A stretch of 64,000 nt of DNA. It comes from Flavobacteriales bacterium (lineage in GTDB: Bacteria; Bacteroidota; Bacteroidia; Flavobacteriales_D; Crocinitomicaceae). The translations under genes and the position numbers were made by a program. Shown here in pieces: positions 42,948-51,910 of the stretch (positions are counted from its first letter, which is position 1; each line of letters opens with the position of its first letter). The stretch lies in assembly GCA_947475095.1 (NCBI GenBank), contig CANJLG010000001.1:62001-126000 (forward strand), in the 5' to 3' direction. The notes beneath the pieces are model-generated. The model was not told the origin of the DNA. It made no database searches and saw only the letters and a program-made list of their open reading frames with translations.

Positions 42948-44558
42948 ATGAAATTTAAAACACTTTCATTAATTGGTTTATTTATCCCTTCATTTTTGAA
43001 CGGTCAAACCTTAACTGAAACGATACGAAAAACTGATAATGAACAATTCGTAGAAGCAGCTGATGCATTTAATAAACTCATTTTAACAGAGCCTAACAAT
43101 GCTTGTTTTTACTTTTATGCCGGAGAAAACTATTTTCAAAAAGGTGTTCCGGATTCTGCTTTGATATTTTGGAATAAAACAATGACTGTCGATCCGGAGT
43201 CTCCATTTTCATTAATCGGCGTTGGCAAATCCTTATGTATAAAAGGTGATATTGCAGGAGCGAAAACTAAGTTCGCTTTGGCAGAATCTATGACTAAAAA
43301 GGGTAAATACAAAAAAAATAAGGCGGAAGTGCTTAAGTGCATTGCCAAGGCTTGGATTTCATTCGAAAATAAAGATTTAGATGAAGCTCTCAGACTTCTT
43401 AATTTAGCTATAAAAGCGTCTCCCAATGATATCGATTGTCACTTACTTAAGGGAGATGCATTGTATCTAAAAACACCTGAAAATAGTTCGAATGCTATTA
43501 AAAGCTACAATTTAGTATTAACAATAAATCAAAAATCCTCAAGGGGGATTGTGCGTAAAGCTAAGATATATCAACTAGCCAAGAATTATAAGGCTGCAGA
43601 TTCATTGTACAACATAGCAAAAAATATCGATTCAACTTATGCCCCAGCTTATCGTGAAAATGCAGAGCTAAACATGGCTTTTGGTCAGTCGAAAAAAGCA
43701 ATTGAAAATTGGAAGAAATATTTGGTGTTAAATAATTCCTTTGATTCGCGCTATCGATATGCAGTAGCCTTGTTTAAAGGAAAGCAATACTGTGATGCCA
43801 TTCAGGAGTTATTGTCCATTAAACCTATTTTTACAGATTATTATATAGATCGGATGTTGACATATTCTTACTTTGAATGCGATAAAATTCCCGATGGAAT
43901 TGAAAAAGGACTGGCCTCGAGCGAACTGTTTTTTAGTAAATGCCCCGCAGAAAACGTAGAGTTTTACGATTATAAATATCGTGGAAAATTATACCTTAAA
44001 GGAGGTCAAGATTCCCTAGCAATCCTTGATTTTGAAAAAGTAAGTTCAATGGATAAGGAATCGGAACTGGAATTAACCGGAGAAATTGCTAAACTATATT
44101 TAAAATTAAAAAAATATGGTAATGCGATTCAAAAATATGAAACGAAATTACAACAGGGTGATTTGAATGCCGCAGAATACTTTGATTTAGGAAGGGCTTA
44201 TTATCTTGAAGGTAAAAATTATGTGGCAGCTGATAGTGCCTTTTCAATGGTCATAATGCGCTCGCCTAATTATGCCAGTGCATTCATTTATAAAGCACGC
44301 GTTCAAAATAAAAAAGTAAGTAGTGAGGAAAATTCTACGGCAGTGGCGATGCATTATAAAGCCGCTTTGGAGCGTATTTCTACTGAAGAACGTAGAGGAA
44401 AGTCTAATAAAATTACCCTAGAAGCAGCAAAATTTCTCGGGGCTTACTACCGTGATTCTAAAGAAAAAGATCCTGTGAAAGCTAAAGATTATTGGGTAAT
44501 TGTAAACGAATTGGATCCAGAGGACAAACAAGCAAAAGCTTTTTTGGGAATCAAATAA
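42948..44558 (+). CDS. Exported tetratricopeptide-repeat protein
   Basis: This 536-residue protein has a signal peptide (to about FLNGQ, residue 20) and then arrays of TPR helices almost to the end: NNACFYFYAGENYFQKG, PNDIDCHLLKGDALYLK, YAPAYRENAELNMAFGQ, AAEYFDLGRAYYLEGKNYVA and YASAFIYKARVQNKK. Such proteins scaffold envelope complexes. It ends the TonB cluster (93 bases after PstS-like). The genes ExbB, ExbD, ExbD, TonB, PstS-like and TPR occur together in other Bacteroidota as far as I recall, but their joint function is not established. Confidence 0.88.
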   Translation: MKFKTLSLIGLFIPSFLNGQTLTETIRKTDNEQFVEAADAFNKLILTEPNNACFYFYAGENYFQKGVPDSALIFWNKTMTVDPESPFSLIGVGKSLCIKGDIAGAKTKFALAESMTKKGKYKKNKAEVLKCIAKAWISFENKDLDEALRLLNLAIKASPNDIDCHLLKGDALYLKTPENSSNAIKSYNLVLTINQKSSRGIVRKAKIYQLAKNYKAADSLYNIAKNIDSTYAPAYRENAELNMAFGQSKKAIENWKKYLVLNNSFDSRYRYAVALFKGKQYCDAIQELLSIKPIFTDYYIDRMLTYSYFECDKIPDGIEKGLASSELFFSKCPAENVEFYDYKYRGKLYLKGGQDSLAILDFEKVSSMDKESELELTGEIAKLYLKLKKYGNAIQKYETKLQQGDLNAAEYFDLGRAYYLEGKNYVAADSAFSMVIMRSPNYASAFIYKARVQNKKVSSEENSTAVAMHYKAALERISTEERRGKSNKITLEAAKFLGAYYRDSKEKDPVKAKDYWVIVNELDPEDKQAKAFLGIK

Positions 44559-44606
44559 CCCCGCCCTAAGTTTCCTTTTTTCTTAAACGAATTGTGTTGT
44601 ATAGCC

Positions 44607-45944
44607 ATGGAATTAATGTTAATATTAATATTTATTTTTGGTTATGGCCTAATCATCTTTGAACATTCCATAAAACTTGACAAGCTCATTCCAGCATTGT
44701 TGATGATGGCGATTTGCTGGGCCTTGATTTCAATGAACCTTAACGTAATTAATTCGTGGATCGACGCCACAAGTTCTCAACTTATTTCGCTATCGAACTG
44801 GGGTATTGAAGAAAAAAGAGTCTTGCTTCAAGATACCATGCTGCATCATTTTGGCAAAACAGCTGAGATTCTCTTCTTTCTTATGGGGGCCATGGCCATA
44901 GTGGAGATGATCGATTACTTCGAAGGATTTAATACCGTTAAAAAGATCATCGCCAGTAAAAATAAACGCTCGCTTTTATGGACGATTGGCTTGCTTACCT
45001 TTTTTCTGTCTGCAATTATTGATAACCTTACAACCACAATAGTAATCATCACCGTACTTAGGAAATTAATCCCTAATAAAGAAGATCGTTTATGGTATGC
45101 TGGCATAACAATAATTGCCGCTAATGCAGGAGGCGCATGGTCGCCCATTGGTGATGTTACCACCACAATGTTATGGATATCCGGAAAAGTTAGCAGCTTT
45201 AAACTAATTAAACTACTCTTTTTACCTTCGCTTTTAAGCTTACTTGTTCCCATAACAATTGCTTCTTTTCTTCCGGCTTTTAAAGGAAATCATATCGCTG
45301 AAAAGGAAAGCAAAGAGCCTAAAAAATATGGATCATTCATGTTAGTAATGGGTTTGCTTTTAATTGTGCTGGTACCACTTTTTAAAACCATTACACACCT
45401 TTCGCCTTATATCGGCATGATGCTTTCGCTAGCCATTTATGCCCTAATTGCCGAAATAGTCAGTAAACGTAAGTTTCATATTACATTTGGAGGAGGGACA
45501 AATGATGTTGTTTCACAAGGGCCAACTTTGAGAGCCCTTCAAAAAATTGAACTTCCCTCCATCTTGTTTTTCTTAGGCATCCTCATGACCATTGCCGCTT
45601 TGGAGTCAACAGGCATCATATTTAATTTAGGGAAATTTTTAAATGGCAAGTTGCCACAAGAGCTTTATGTTTTACTTATTGGGGGTTTATCAGCTATTAT
45701 TGATAATGTTCCGCTTGTGTCCGCAAGTATTGGGATGTTTTCAGCAAGCCCTGACGATTCCCTTTGGCATATGATTGCCTATGCCGCTGGAACTGGCGGT
45801 AGCATGTTGATTATTGGGTCGGCGGCCGGAGTAGTTGCTATGGGGATGGAAAATGTCTCTTTTACTTGGTATTTAAAAAACATTGCTTGGCTTGCGGCAA
45901 TTGGTTATCTAGCCGGTTTAGGCGTTTTACTATTAATCAAATAA
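44607..45944 (+). CDS. nhaD: Sodium:proton antiporter NhaD
   Basis: This inner-membrane Na+(Li+)/H+ antiporter of the IT superfamily has 445 residues from ATG 44607 (MELMLILIFIFGYG) and about 12 hydrophobic segments. A longer frame to TTG 44592 adds MCCIA and is not needed. Hallmarks are FFLSAIIDNLTTTIVIITVL, NAGGAWSPIGDVTTTMLW and LSAIIDNVPLVSASIGMF, each carrying polar residues in the membrane. IDN, GGAWSPIGD and DNVPL are the family's ion-path motifs. An NhaD is common in marine and salt-exposed Bacteroidota, so this fits a saline or brackish habitat. Confidence 0.93.
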   Translation: MELMLILIFIFGYGLIIFEHSIKLDKLIPALLMMAICWALISMNLNVINSWIDATSSQLISLSNWGIEEKRVLLQDTMLHHFGKTAEILFFLMGAMAIVEMIDYFEGFNTVKKIIASKNKRSLLWTIGLLTFFLSAIIDNLTTTIVIITVLRKLIPNKEDRLWYAGITIIAANAGGAWSPIGDVTTTMLWISGKVSSFKLIKLLFLPSLLSLLVPITIASFLPAFKGNHIAEKESKEPKKYGSFMLVMGLLLIVLVPLFKTITHLSPYIGMMLSLAIYALIAEIVSKRKFHITFGGGTNDVVSQGPTLRALQKIELPSILFFLGILMTIAALESTGIIFNLGKFLNGKLPQELYVLLIGGLSAIIDNVPLVSASIGMFSASPDDSLWHMIAYAAGTGGSMLIIGSAAGVVAMGMENVSFTWYLKNIAWLAAIGYLAGLGVLLLIK

Positions 45945-46021
45945 GAGAAAGAATTATAAATAAGGCTAGAATCTTTTTTGAGTATTGAAGACTTTACGTT
46001 TATTTAATATCTTTATATATA

Positions 46022-47059
46022 ATGACTAAATTAAAGAATATGAACTTAAGACTGCGCTCAATCACTTTAATCGCGTTCACAAATGCTTTGTTTTTCTGTA
46101 ATGCACAAACGAAACTTTCTTGTGATGTTCCAAAATACGTTAAAACAATAAGCGCCGAAGAATTAAAAACACACTTAAGCATCGTTGCATCCGATGAAAT
46201 GGGCGGGCGTGATACGGGAACGGAAGGGCAAAAATTAGCAGGTAAATACCTAATCGAACGGTATGAGAATATGGGTGTTTCGTTTCCAAAAGGCGCGAAT
46301 AGTTTCTACCAGCCCGTACCTGCGGCATTTATGAATGCAGGATATGGAGACGGGTTGCCAGACTCAGAAAACATTTGGGCCTTTATTGAAGGAAGCGAGT
46401 TACCAGAAGAAATATTAGTGATTTCAGCGCATTATGATCATATTGGAATTATAGATGGCGAAGTATACAATGGAGCGGATGATGACGGGTCAGGAACCGT
46501 AGCATTGTTGGAAATTGCGCAGGCATTTCAAACGGCAAAAAATGATGGTTATGGACCAAAGCGTTCCATTCTATTTCTTCACGTCACAGGGGAAGAGCAC
46601 GGTTTACATGGCTCAAGATATTATACAGACAACCCATTGTTTACGCTAGAAAAAACGATTGCAGACATTAATATTGATATGATTGGTCGGCGAGATGAAT
46701 TCCATAAAAAAACAAATGATTATGTTTATCTAATAGGCTCCAATTTTTTGTCTAGCGATTTGCACAATGCCTGTGAAAGAGCGAATAAGAAATATGTTAA
46801 CATTACACTCGACTATAAATACAATAGTAAGAAAGACCCAAATCGATTTTACTACCGTTCGGATCATTATAATTTTGCAAAAAACAACATTCCTTCCGTT
46901 TTCCTTTTTAATGGAGTGCATGAAGATTATCATGGTGAAGGTGACGAAGTTGATAAGATTGAGTTTGATGCACTGACCAAGCGAACACAACTAGCCTTTG
47001 CAATTGCCTGGGAATTAGCGAATGCGCAAAACAGGCCTGTAGTAGATAAAAAGCCTTAA
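46022..47059 (+). CDS. M28 family zinc aminopeptidase, exported
   Basis: This 345-residue exported peptidase has a signal peptide (to about FCNAQ). The M28 zinc site is seen in SAHYDHIG, YNGADDDGSGTVALLE (bridging Asp), TGEEHGLHGSRYY (Glu-Glu), NIDMIGR and a C-terminal YRSDHYNFA His ligand. An N-terminal ELKTHLSIVASDEMGGRDTGTEG segment matches the substrate-access region. All ligands are in place, so it should be active on extracellular peptides. A second in-frame ATG at 46040 could be the start without harming the signal peptide. An imperfect terminator follows. Confidence 0.93.
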   Translation: MTKLKNMNLRLRSITLIAFTNALFFCNAQTKLSCDVPKYVKTISAEELKTHLSIVASDEMGGRDTGTEGQKLAGKYLIERYENMGVSFPKGANSFYQPVPAAFMNAGYGDGLPDSENIWAFIEGSELPEEILVISAHYDHIGIIDGEVYNGADDDGSGTVALLEIAQAFQTAKNDGYGPKRSILFLHVTGEEHGLHGSRYYTDNPLFTLEKTIADINIDMIGRRDEFHKKTNDYVYLIGSNFLSSDLHNACERANKKYVNITLDYKYNSKKDPNRFYYRSDHYNFAKNNIPSVFLFNGVHEDYHGEGDEVDKIEFDALTKRTQLAFAIAWELANAQNRPVVDKKP

Positions 47060-47061
47060 AT

Positions 47062-47095
47062 AAACCCAAACTGCTTTGCGGTTTTAGGGTTTTTC
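47062..47095 (+). terminator. Likely terminator after the M28 peptidase gene
   Basis: The arms AACCCAAAC and GTTTTAGGGTT around a GCTTTGCG loop form an imperfect stem, with bulged A and T, running into a short T tract (47090-47094). It lies just after the stop at 47059. Confidence 0.5.
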
Positions 47096-47139
47096 ATTTC
47101 TCCTAGCCTTCGGAAATATTTTCTGACGCTATTCTAAAT

Positions 47140-47170
47140 AAAAAAGCCCGCTTCATTCTATGAAGCGGGC
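47140..47170 (-). terminator. Intrinsic terminator of the tRNA-Arg gene
   Basis: A perfect 11-bp stem, GCCCGCTTCAT (47146-47156) with ATGAAGCGGGC (47160-47170), has a 3-base loop. On the minus strand it is followed by a six-T run (47145-47140). It lies eight bases beyond the tRNA 3' end at 47179, so the tRNA forms its own transcription unit. Confidence 0.9.
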
Positions 47171-47178
47171 GCCTTTTG

Positions 47179-47252
47179 TGACCCCGGAGGGATTCTAACC
47201 CCCAACCCTCAGAGCCGAAATCTGATGCGCTATACAGTTGCGCCACGGAGCC
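47179..47252 (-). tRNA. tRNA-Arg (anticodon UCG)
   Basis: The 74-base sequence folds as a tRNA. The acceptor stem is GGCTCCG with CGGGGTC (two G-U pairs) and the discriminator base is A. The D arm holds GCGC with a GTATA loop, and the anticodon stem is TCAGA with TCTGA. The seven-base loop TTTCGGC puts U33 before anticodon UCG. The T arm contains GGTTAGAATCC (GAGGG/CCCTC-type stem). CCA is not encoded, so it must be added afterwards. The anticodon reads CGA arginine codons. A consensus promoter lies just upstream and a strong terminator just downstream, with a total of about 300 gene-free bases around it (47060-47367). Confidence 0.95.
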
Positions 47253-47263
47253 TTAATTTACTG

Positions 47264-47294
47264 CAAATGTAGTGCGTTCTATCCAATTCTACAA
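47264..47294 (-). promoter_or_regulatory. Promoter of the tRNA-Arg gene
   Basis: On the minus strand TTG (47294-47292), a 20-base spacer and TACATTTG (47271-47264) match the Bacteroidota consensus well. The G of the box is 11 bases from the tRNA 5' end at 47252. As stable RNA promoters tend to be near consensus, this supports the use of the TTG/TAnnTTTG model for the other sites listed. Confidence 0.75.
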
Positions 47295-47367
47295 GTCAAT
47301 GGATTAAGGGAAATAAATCTTGCTGAAAAATTTTAATTAGCTTAACTTTATACCCAAACTATGCCAT

Positions 47368-50211
47368 ATGAAATTAATTCTACTTGCCTTATGCGCTCCA
47401 TTCTTATGTTATTTAGTGGGATACGGACAATCTAATAGTTGGCAGGTATTTACTGATTCTATCCCCACTCTTTCCTCTCCCAGAGCCTGTGACCTAAATA
47501 ATGATGGTGTCAAAGACCTAGTTTATGGCGGTGGAACGGATGGTGTATTCAGTAACAATGGTGTCATGGCTATCAATGGTGCCACAGGGAATTTATTGTG
47601 GAAAAGAGCCTCAAGAAATGAAGTCTTTGGCAGTGCCATTTTCAAAGACATCACAGGCGACGGAATTAAAGATGTATTCATGGTGGGAAGACAAGCCCAA
47701 TTGCTGGCCATCAACGGACAAAATGGCGCTTTGCTTTGGGATTATTTTCCTTACAACACCAATCCAGCGGACAGTGGATTATATAATTTCTACAATCCAA
47801 CTTTTATACAGGACGTTAGCGGTGATGGTATGGATGATATTTTAGTGGCTAACGGTGGCGATCATGCGGCACCAGCTTGGGATACCACTCGTCCTCCAGG
47901 TCACCTTATGGTTATTAATGTCGTTACTGGGTCATTATTAGCTAAAGCCGTTGTGCCTGATAGTGCTGAAACCTATTGCTCAGCTATCGTTTGTGATATT
48001 CAAGGAAATGGAACCAAATGGGTGCTGTACGGCACAGGTGGAGAAACATTGGGCGGTTCCTTTTGGGCCTGTCCACTACAAGGTTTGCTAAATAATTCCC
48101 TCGGTGCCTCTATTCAATTGGCTCACGATCCTAATTTTGGCTTTGTTGCGCCTGCTTCCGTTTACAAGACAAACGGGAATCAACACAACATTTTCATTCA
48201 ATCATATAGCGGGAAACTGATTAAAATTAAAGGCAGTAATTTAACCCAGCACTGGAGCTATGACCTTCCAAATACTGAATCGAGTGCTGAGCCTGTTATA
48301 GGAAATTTTACTGGGAACAACCATCCGGATGTCTTTTTGTTTTTAGCTAAAGGCTCTAGCTCTGCTTATACCGATTACTACCAAGTTCTTTTGGACGGCT
48401 CTACTGGACAAGAAATGTTCAAAGACAGCATTGGCAGTTTGCAATTTGCTTCTGGAAATGCCGTGGATTTAAACAATGACGGACGCGATGAATTAGTGGC
48501 GTCTATAAATTTTATGGAAAATGGGTATTGGAAGCACCGCCTCAAGACCTTTGACTTTCAAAATAATACCATAGTTGACCTCGTTCCCACACGCACTGGT
48601 GTGAATATCGGTTCAACGCCTTTATTTACAGACCTTGACAACGATCAACAAATGGATTTGGTTTATTTAGTGAAAAAAGACAGCCTCAATCCGATGGGTT
48701 GGAAGGGAGTTACTGCCTATCGGACGGAACTCAATGCTGTTTTTCCAAATGCTGGTATTGCTTGGGGAAGTTATTTATCTACTTTGAATGATGGAGAATA
48801 CCACTACACTTCTGTGGATTGTGGTGCGGGCAGTCTGATAAATTCTGTTTCAGTTACAGCGCCTTGGTGCAACGGAACACCTTCGGCATCCATTACCCCC
48901 ACCGTAAATTTGGGCACAGCGCCATATACTTATCTTTGGTCCAATGGAAGCACTTCTGATCAATTGAGTGGCATTCCGGCTGGCACTTACTCTTTACAAG
49001 TGAACGATGCGGCTGGATGTTATGAAATTTACACCGTGGTCATCAACGACCCCTATGTAATTTCTTTTGGTAATATTTTGCCTCCCACTTGCCCCGGAGG
49101 AAACAACGGACAGGCGGTATTGAACAGTACGGGTTGTGTCTGCATGTTTAGCACTTGTACATTTTTGTGGGAAAATGGGATTACTACCAAACCCAATTAT
49201 ACCTTGAACGAAGGGTGGGCAAGCGTCACCATAACCCATCCCAATGGCTGTGTGGTAGTGGACTCTGTCTTAATTCCCAATAGTGCGCCATTGGTAAGTC
49301 AATCGTTGATCCAAAATGTAAGCTGTTATGGTAGTGGGGATGGCGCTATCACCTTGCTTTCGCCACAGGCTTTGGCTCCGGTGACTTATTCTTGGAGTAA
49401 TGGCAGTACAATTGATTCCATATCCTCTCTCATTCCTGGTAACTATGTTGTCGTGGTTAGCGATGCAAGGCCCTGTGTAGACACCTTAAGTTATGTCATT
49501 AGTGAGCCCAATGCCTTGAGCTTCATAGTAAATACAATGCCCACGTTATGTGACAATGAAGCTACTGGCTCATTGTCTATCACCGCCAGTGGAGGCAATG
49601 GCGCTTACCTCTACAGCGCAAATAACCTCAACTCATCCAATAATAATTTCGCTGGTTTAGCCGCTGGAAGTTACACAATAAACGTAGTAGACTCATTAGG
49701 TTGCACATCAACTAGTCAACAAGCAATCATTACCAATCCAATATCTTTATCACTCAGTTTCAGTGTAACCCCGTTATCTGGCGTTAATCAATTAGATGGA
49801 ACCGCTGCGGTTCATGTCGCTGGGGGTACGCAACCCTATCAAATACAATGGAACGATCCCAACCAACAAACAGACAGTATGGCGGTGTATCTAGCACAAG
49901 GATGGATAACTGCTTTTATAACTGATGTCAACGGCTGTTCTGTTTTAGATAGCGTGTATGTCGGAATTCTTCAATTAACTGAATCAATGCAAGGCCAATT
50001 TATTGCTTACCCGAATCCCGTAAATCAACTATTATCTTTTAACAGACAAAGTGAGAAAATTTGCCTCTATGATGCAAGAGGATCTTTGGTGCTCACAGAA
50101 GATCAAGCATCTTTTATTCAGGTTTCTCATTTAGAACAAGGTATCTATACGCTGCAATTAATAGAAAATGGGACCCCTATTTGTATTCGATTAGTTGTTC
50201 TACATGAATAA
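47368..50211 (+). CDS. T9SS-exported FG-GAP and SprB-repeat protein
   Basis: This 947-residue secreted protein has a signal peptide (MKLILLALCAPFLCYLVGYG). Residues ~25-470 are FG-GAP/VCBS-type calcium-binding blades (DLNNDGVKDLVYGG, DITGDGIKDVFMVG, DVSGDGMDDILVANGG, DLNNDGRDELVAS, DLDNDQQMDLVYL), probably a beta-propeller. Residues ~490-870 hold SprB-type repeats (YLWSNGSTSDQLSGIPAGTY, NVSCYGSGDGAITL, YSWSNGSTIDSIS). The final ~70 residues are a T9SS type A sorting domain (FIAYPNPVNQLLSF). SprB repeats are known from gliding adhesins. The gene is visibly more G+C-rich than its neighbours. The next gene begins inside its last codons. Confidence 0.93.
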   Translation: MKLILLALCAPFLCYLVGYGQSNSWQVFTDSIPTLSSPRACDLNNDGVKDLVYGGGTDGVFSNNGVMAINGATGNLLWKRASRNEVFGSAIFKDITGDGIKDVFMVGRQAQLLAINGQNGALLWDYFPYNTNPADSGLYNFYNPTFIQDVSGDGMDDILVANGGDHAAPAWDTTRPPGHLMVINVVTGSLLAKAVVPDSAETYCSAIVCDIQGNGTKWVLYGTGGETLGGSFWACPLQGLLNNSLGASIQLAHDPNFGFVAPASVYKTNGNQHNIFIQSYSGKLIKIKGSNLTQHWSYDLPNTESSAEPVIGNFTGNNHPDVFLFLAKGSSSAYTDYYQVLLDGSTGQEMFKDSIGSLQFASGNAVDLNNDGRDELVASINFMENGYWKHRLKTFDFQNNTIVDLVPTRTGVNIGSTPLFTDLDNDQQMDLVYLVKKDSLNPMGWKGVTAYRTELNAVFPNAGIAWGSYLSTLNDGEYHYTSVDCGAGSLINSVSVTAPWCNGTPSASITPTVNLGTAPYTYLWSNGSTSDQLSGIPAGTYSLQVNDAAGCYEIYTVVINDPYVISFGNILPPTCPGGNNGQAVLNSTGCVCMFSTCTFLWENGITTKPNYTLNEGWASVTITHPNGCVVVDSVLIPNSAPLVSQSLIQNVSCYGSGDGAITLLSPQALAPVTYSWSNGSTIDSISSLIPGNYVVVVSDARPCVDTLSYVISEPNALSFIVNTMPTLCDNEATGSLSITASGGNGAYLYSANNLNSSNNNFAGLAAGSYTINVVDSLGCTSTSQQAIITNPISLSLSFSVTPLSGVNQLDGTAAVHVAGGTQPYQIQWNDPNQQTDSMAVYLAQGWITAFITDVNGCSVLDSVYVGILQLTESMQGQFIAYPNPVNQLLSFNRQSEKICLYDARGSLVLTEDQASFIQVSHLEQGIYTLQLIENGTPICIRLVVLHE

Positions 50212-51910
50212 GGCACTTGTAGTTTTTGTAATTACTAACTTAATGCTTGTTTTTACAAGCTGCAAAAACAAAACACCAAGGCCTAAAGAAGGCAAGGGGA
50301 ATATAAGCTATGGTGATACGCTATGCTTTTATACAAGTCAGGAGATTACCAATCTATTTCCGTTAATTGCTACAGACCTATACAGCCATCGGGTAAGCTC
50401 TCAGATCTTTGAACCCCTATTGCGCTTAGATCCGATTACCAATGAAGTAGTTGGGCATCTTGCAAAAAAGACCGAAATAAGCGGCGACAACAAAAAGATA
50501 AAATTATTTTTGAGAGAAGATGTTTATTTTCATGAGGACCCTTGCTTTTCAAATAACCCTAATAAATTAACTGCTTTTGATGTTAAATTCTGTTTAGATT
50601 TTGCTTGTTCAAATAATTCGCTCAATAATACGGGTAAGATTTTAAGCGAGAAAATTATGGGGGGAGAAGAATATTATTCGCAAAGCAGCGATCAGATAGG
50701 TAAAGGGGTTTCCGGTATAAAAATAATTAATGATTATTGTATAGAAATAACCTTGAAAGAGCCCTACGTTAACTTTCAAAAATTATTGACTAGCGCAAGC
50801 TATGGTATGTTTTCCAAAATAGCATTTGACTACTATGGAAAAAAAATCGTGAATCACCCTATTGGAACTGGTCCATTTATATATGGTGAAAGCAATCAGA
50901 AACAGTTGATTCTTAATTACAATCCACACTATTGGAAAAAAGATAGTTATGGAAACCAATTGCCCTATTTAAATGCTTTAAAAATAAAAGTTTCAGATAA
51001 TAAGAAAACAGAATTTGATCTATTTAGAAAAAGGGAAATTGATGTGGTGTTTGAAGTTCCATCTGAATCATTAAACTATCTTTTAGGGAGTCTCCAAGAC
51101 GCCCAAAATGGTAGTACAATTTCACATCGGGTGTTAGTTTCTCCGGGAACTAGTATGGCATACTTAGGTTTTAATACAACAAGAATGCCTCTAAGCAATA
51201 TAAACGTTAGGATGGCTATCGACTACATAATAAACCGAGATATATTATGCAATACAATTTTAAATGGTGATGGCTCCCCTGCTTTACATGGCTTTGCGCC
51301 AACTTCAAGTTATTATAATAACCCGTTAATCCCTATGCGAGAATACGATATTGAAAAAGCGAAAAAGCTGCTAGAAAAGGCTGGCTACAAGAATGGGGAA
51401 AATTTCCCTCCCTTAAAAATGTTTGTCGCTGGAACTAAAGAAAGCGCTTCTTTAAAATGGGGGCAATACATCTGTGATGAATTGAGAAATACCTTAGGCA
51501 TAAATGTAGAAATTTTGACTGGGGACTTTGCTGCTCGTGAAAAGGCTATTGCAAAAAATGAAATAGATATTTGGAGCGTAGGATGGGTGCCTGATTATCC
51601 TGATCCCGAAAGTTATTTTAGTCTTTTTTATAATCGAAGCAAGCGACCCGGATTTGAAGCTTCTATTTTTCCCTATTTATCCTCCGAATACTATAACCAA
51701 TGCTATTATTCAGCTACAATAGAACGGAACGTAGAAAAAAGACAAAGCCTATTTAATAGCTGCGATTCTATACTAAGGAGTGAGGCTATTATTTTACCAA
51801 TTTTAATTGATGACTTTGTCGCCATTATCAATTTGAGAGTGAGAAATTTTAAGCTAAATCCCTTAGGGATTGTAGATTTTTCAACTGTTTACATTAAAGA
51901 ATTAAACTAA
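50204..51910 (+). CDS. Family 5 peptide-binding lipoprotein (orphan ABC solute-binding protein)
   Basis: This 568-residue lipoprotein (VFTSC lipobox) belongs to the extracellular solute-binding family 5 (oligopeptide/nickel). Typical segments are FEPLLRLDPITNEVVGHLAKK, VYFHEDPCF, NPIGTGPF-type HPIGTGPFIYG, the LGFNTTRMPLSNINVRMAIDYIINRD stretch and DIWSVGWVPDYPDPESYF. The frame extends upstream to a TTG at 50195, but ATG 50204 is better and overlaps the stop of the SprB-repeat gene by eight bases. No permease or ATPase genes adjoin it; Bacteroidota often carry such orphans. Substrate is unknown. Confidence 0.9.
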   Translation: MNKALVVFVITNLMLVFTSCKNKTPRPKEGKGNISYGDTLCFYTSQEITNLFPLIATDLYSHRVSSQIFEPLLRLDPITNEVVGHLAKKTEISGDNKKIKLFLREDVYFHEDPCFSNNPNKLTAFDVKFCLDFACSNNSLNNTGKILSEKIMGGEEYYSQSSDQIGKGVSGIKIINDYCIEITLKEPYVNFQKLLTSASYGMFSKIAFDYYGKKIVNHPIGTGPFIYGESNQKQLILNYNPHYWKKDSYGNQLPYLNALKIKVSDNKKTEFDLFRKREIDVVFEVPSESLNYLLGSLQDAQNGSTISHRVLVSPGTSMAYLGFNTTRMPLSNINVRMAIDYIINRDILCNTILNGDGSPALHGFAPTSSYYNNPLIPMREYDIEKAKKLLEKAGYKNGENFPPLKMFVAGTKESASLKWGQYICDELRNTLGINVEILTGDFAAREKAIAKNEIDIWSVGWVPDYPDPESYFSLFYNRSKRPGFEASIFPYLSSEYYNQCYYSATIERNVEKRQSLFNSCDSILRSEAIILPILIDDFVAIINLRVRNFKLNPLGIVDFSTVYIKELN

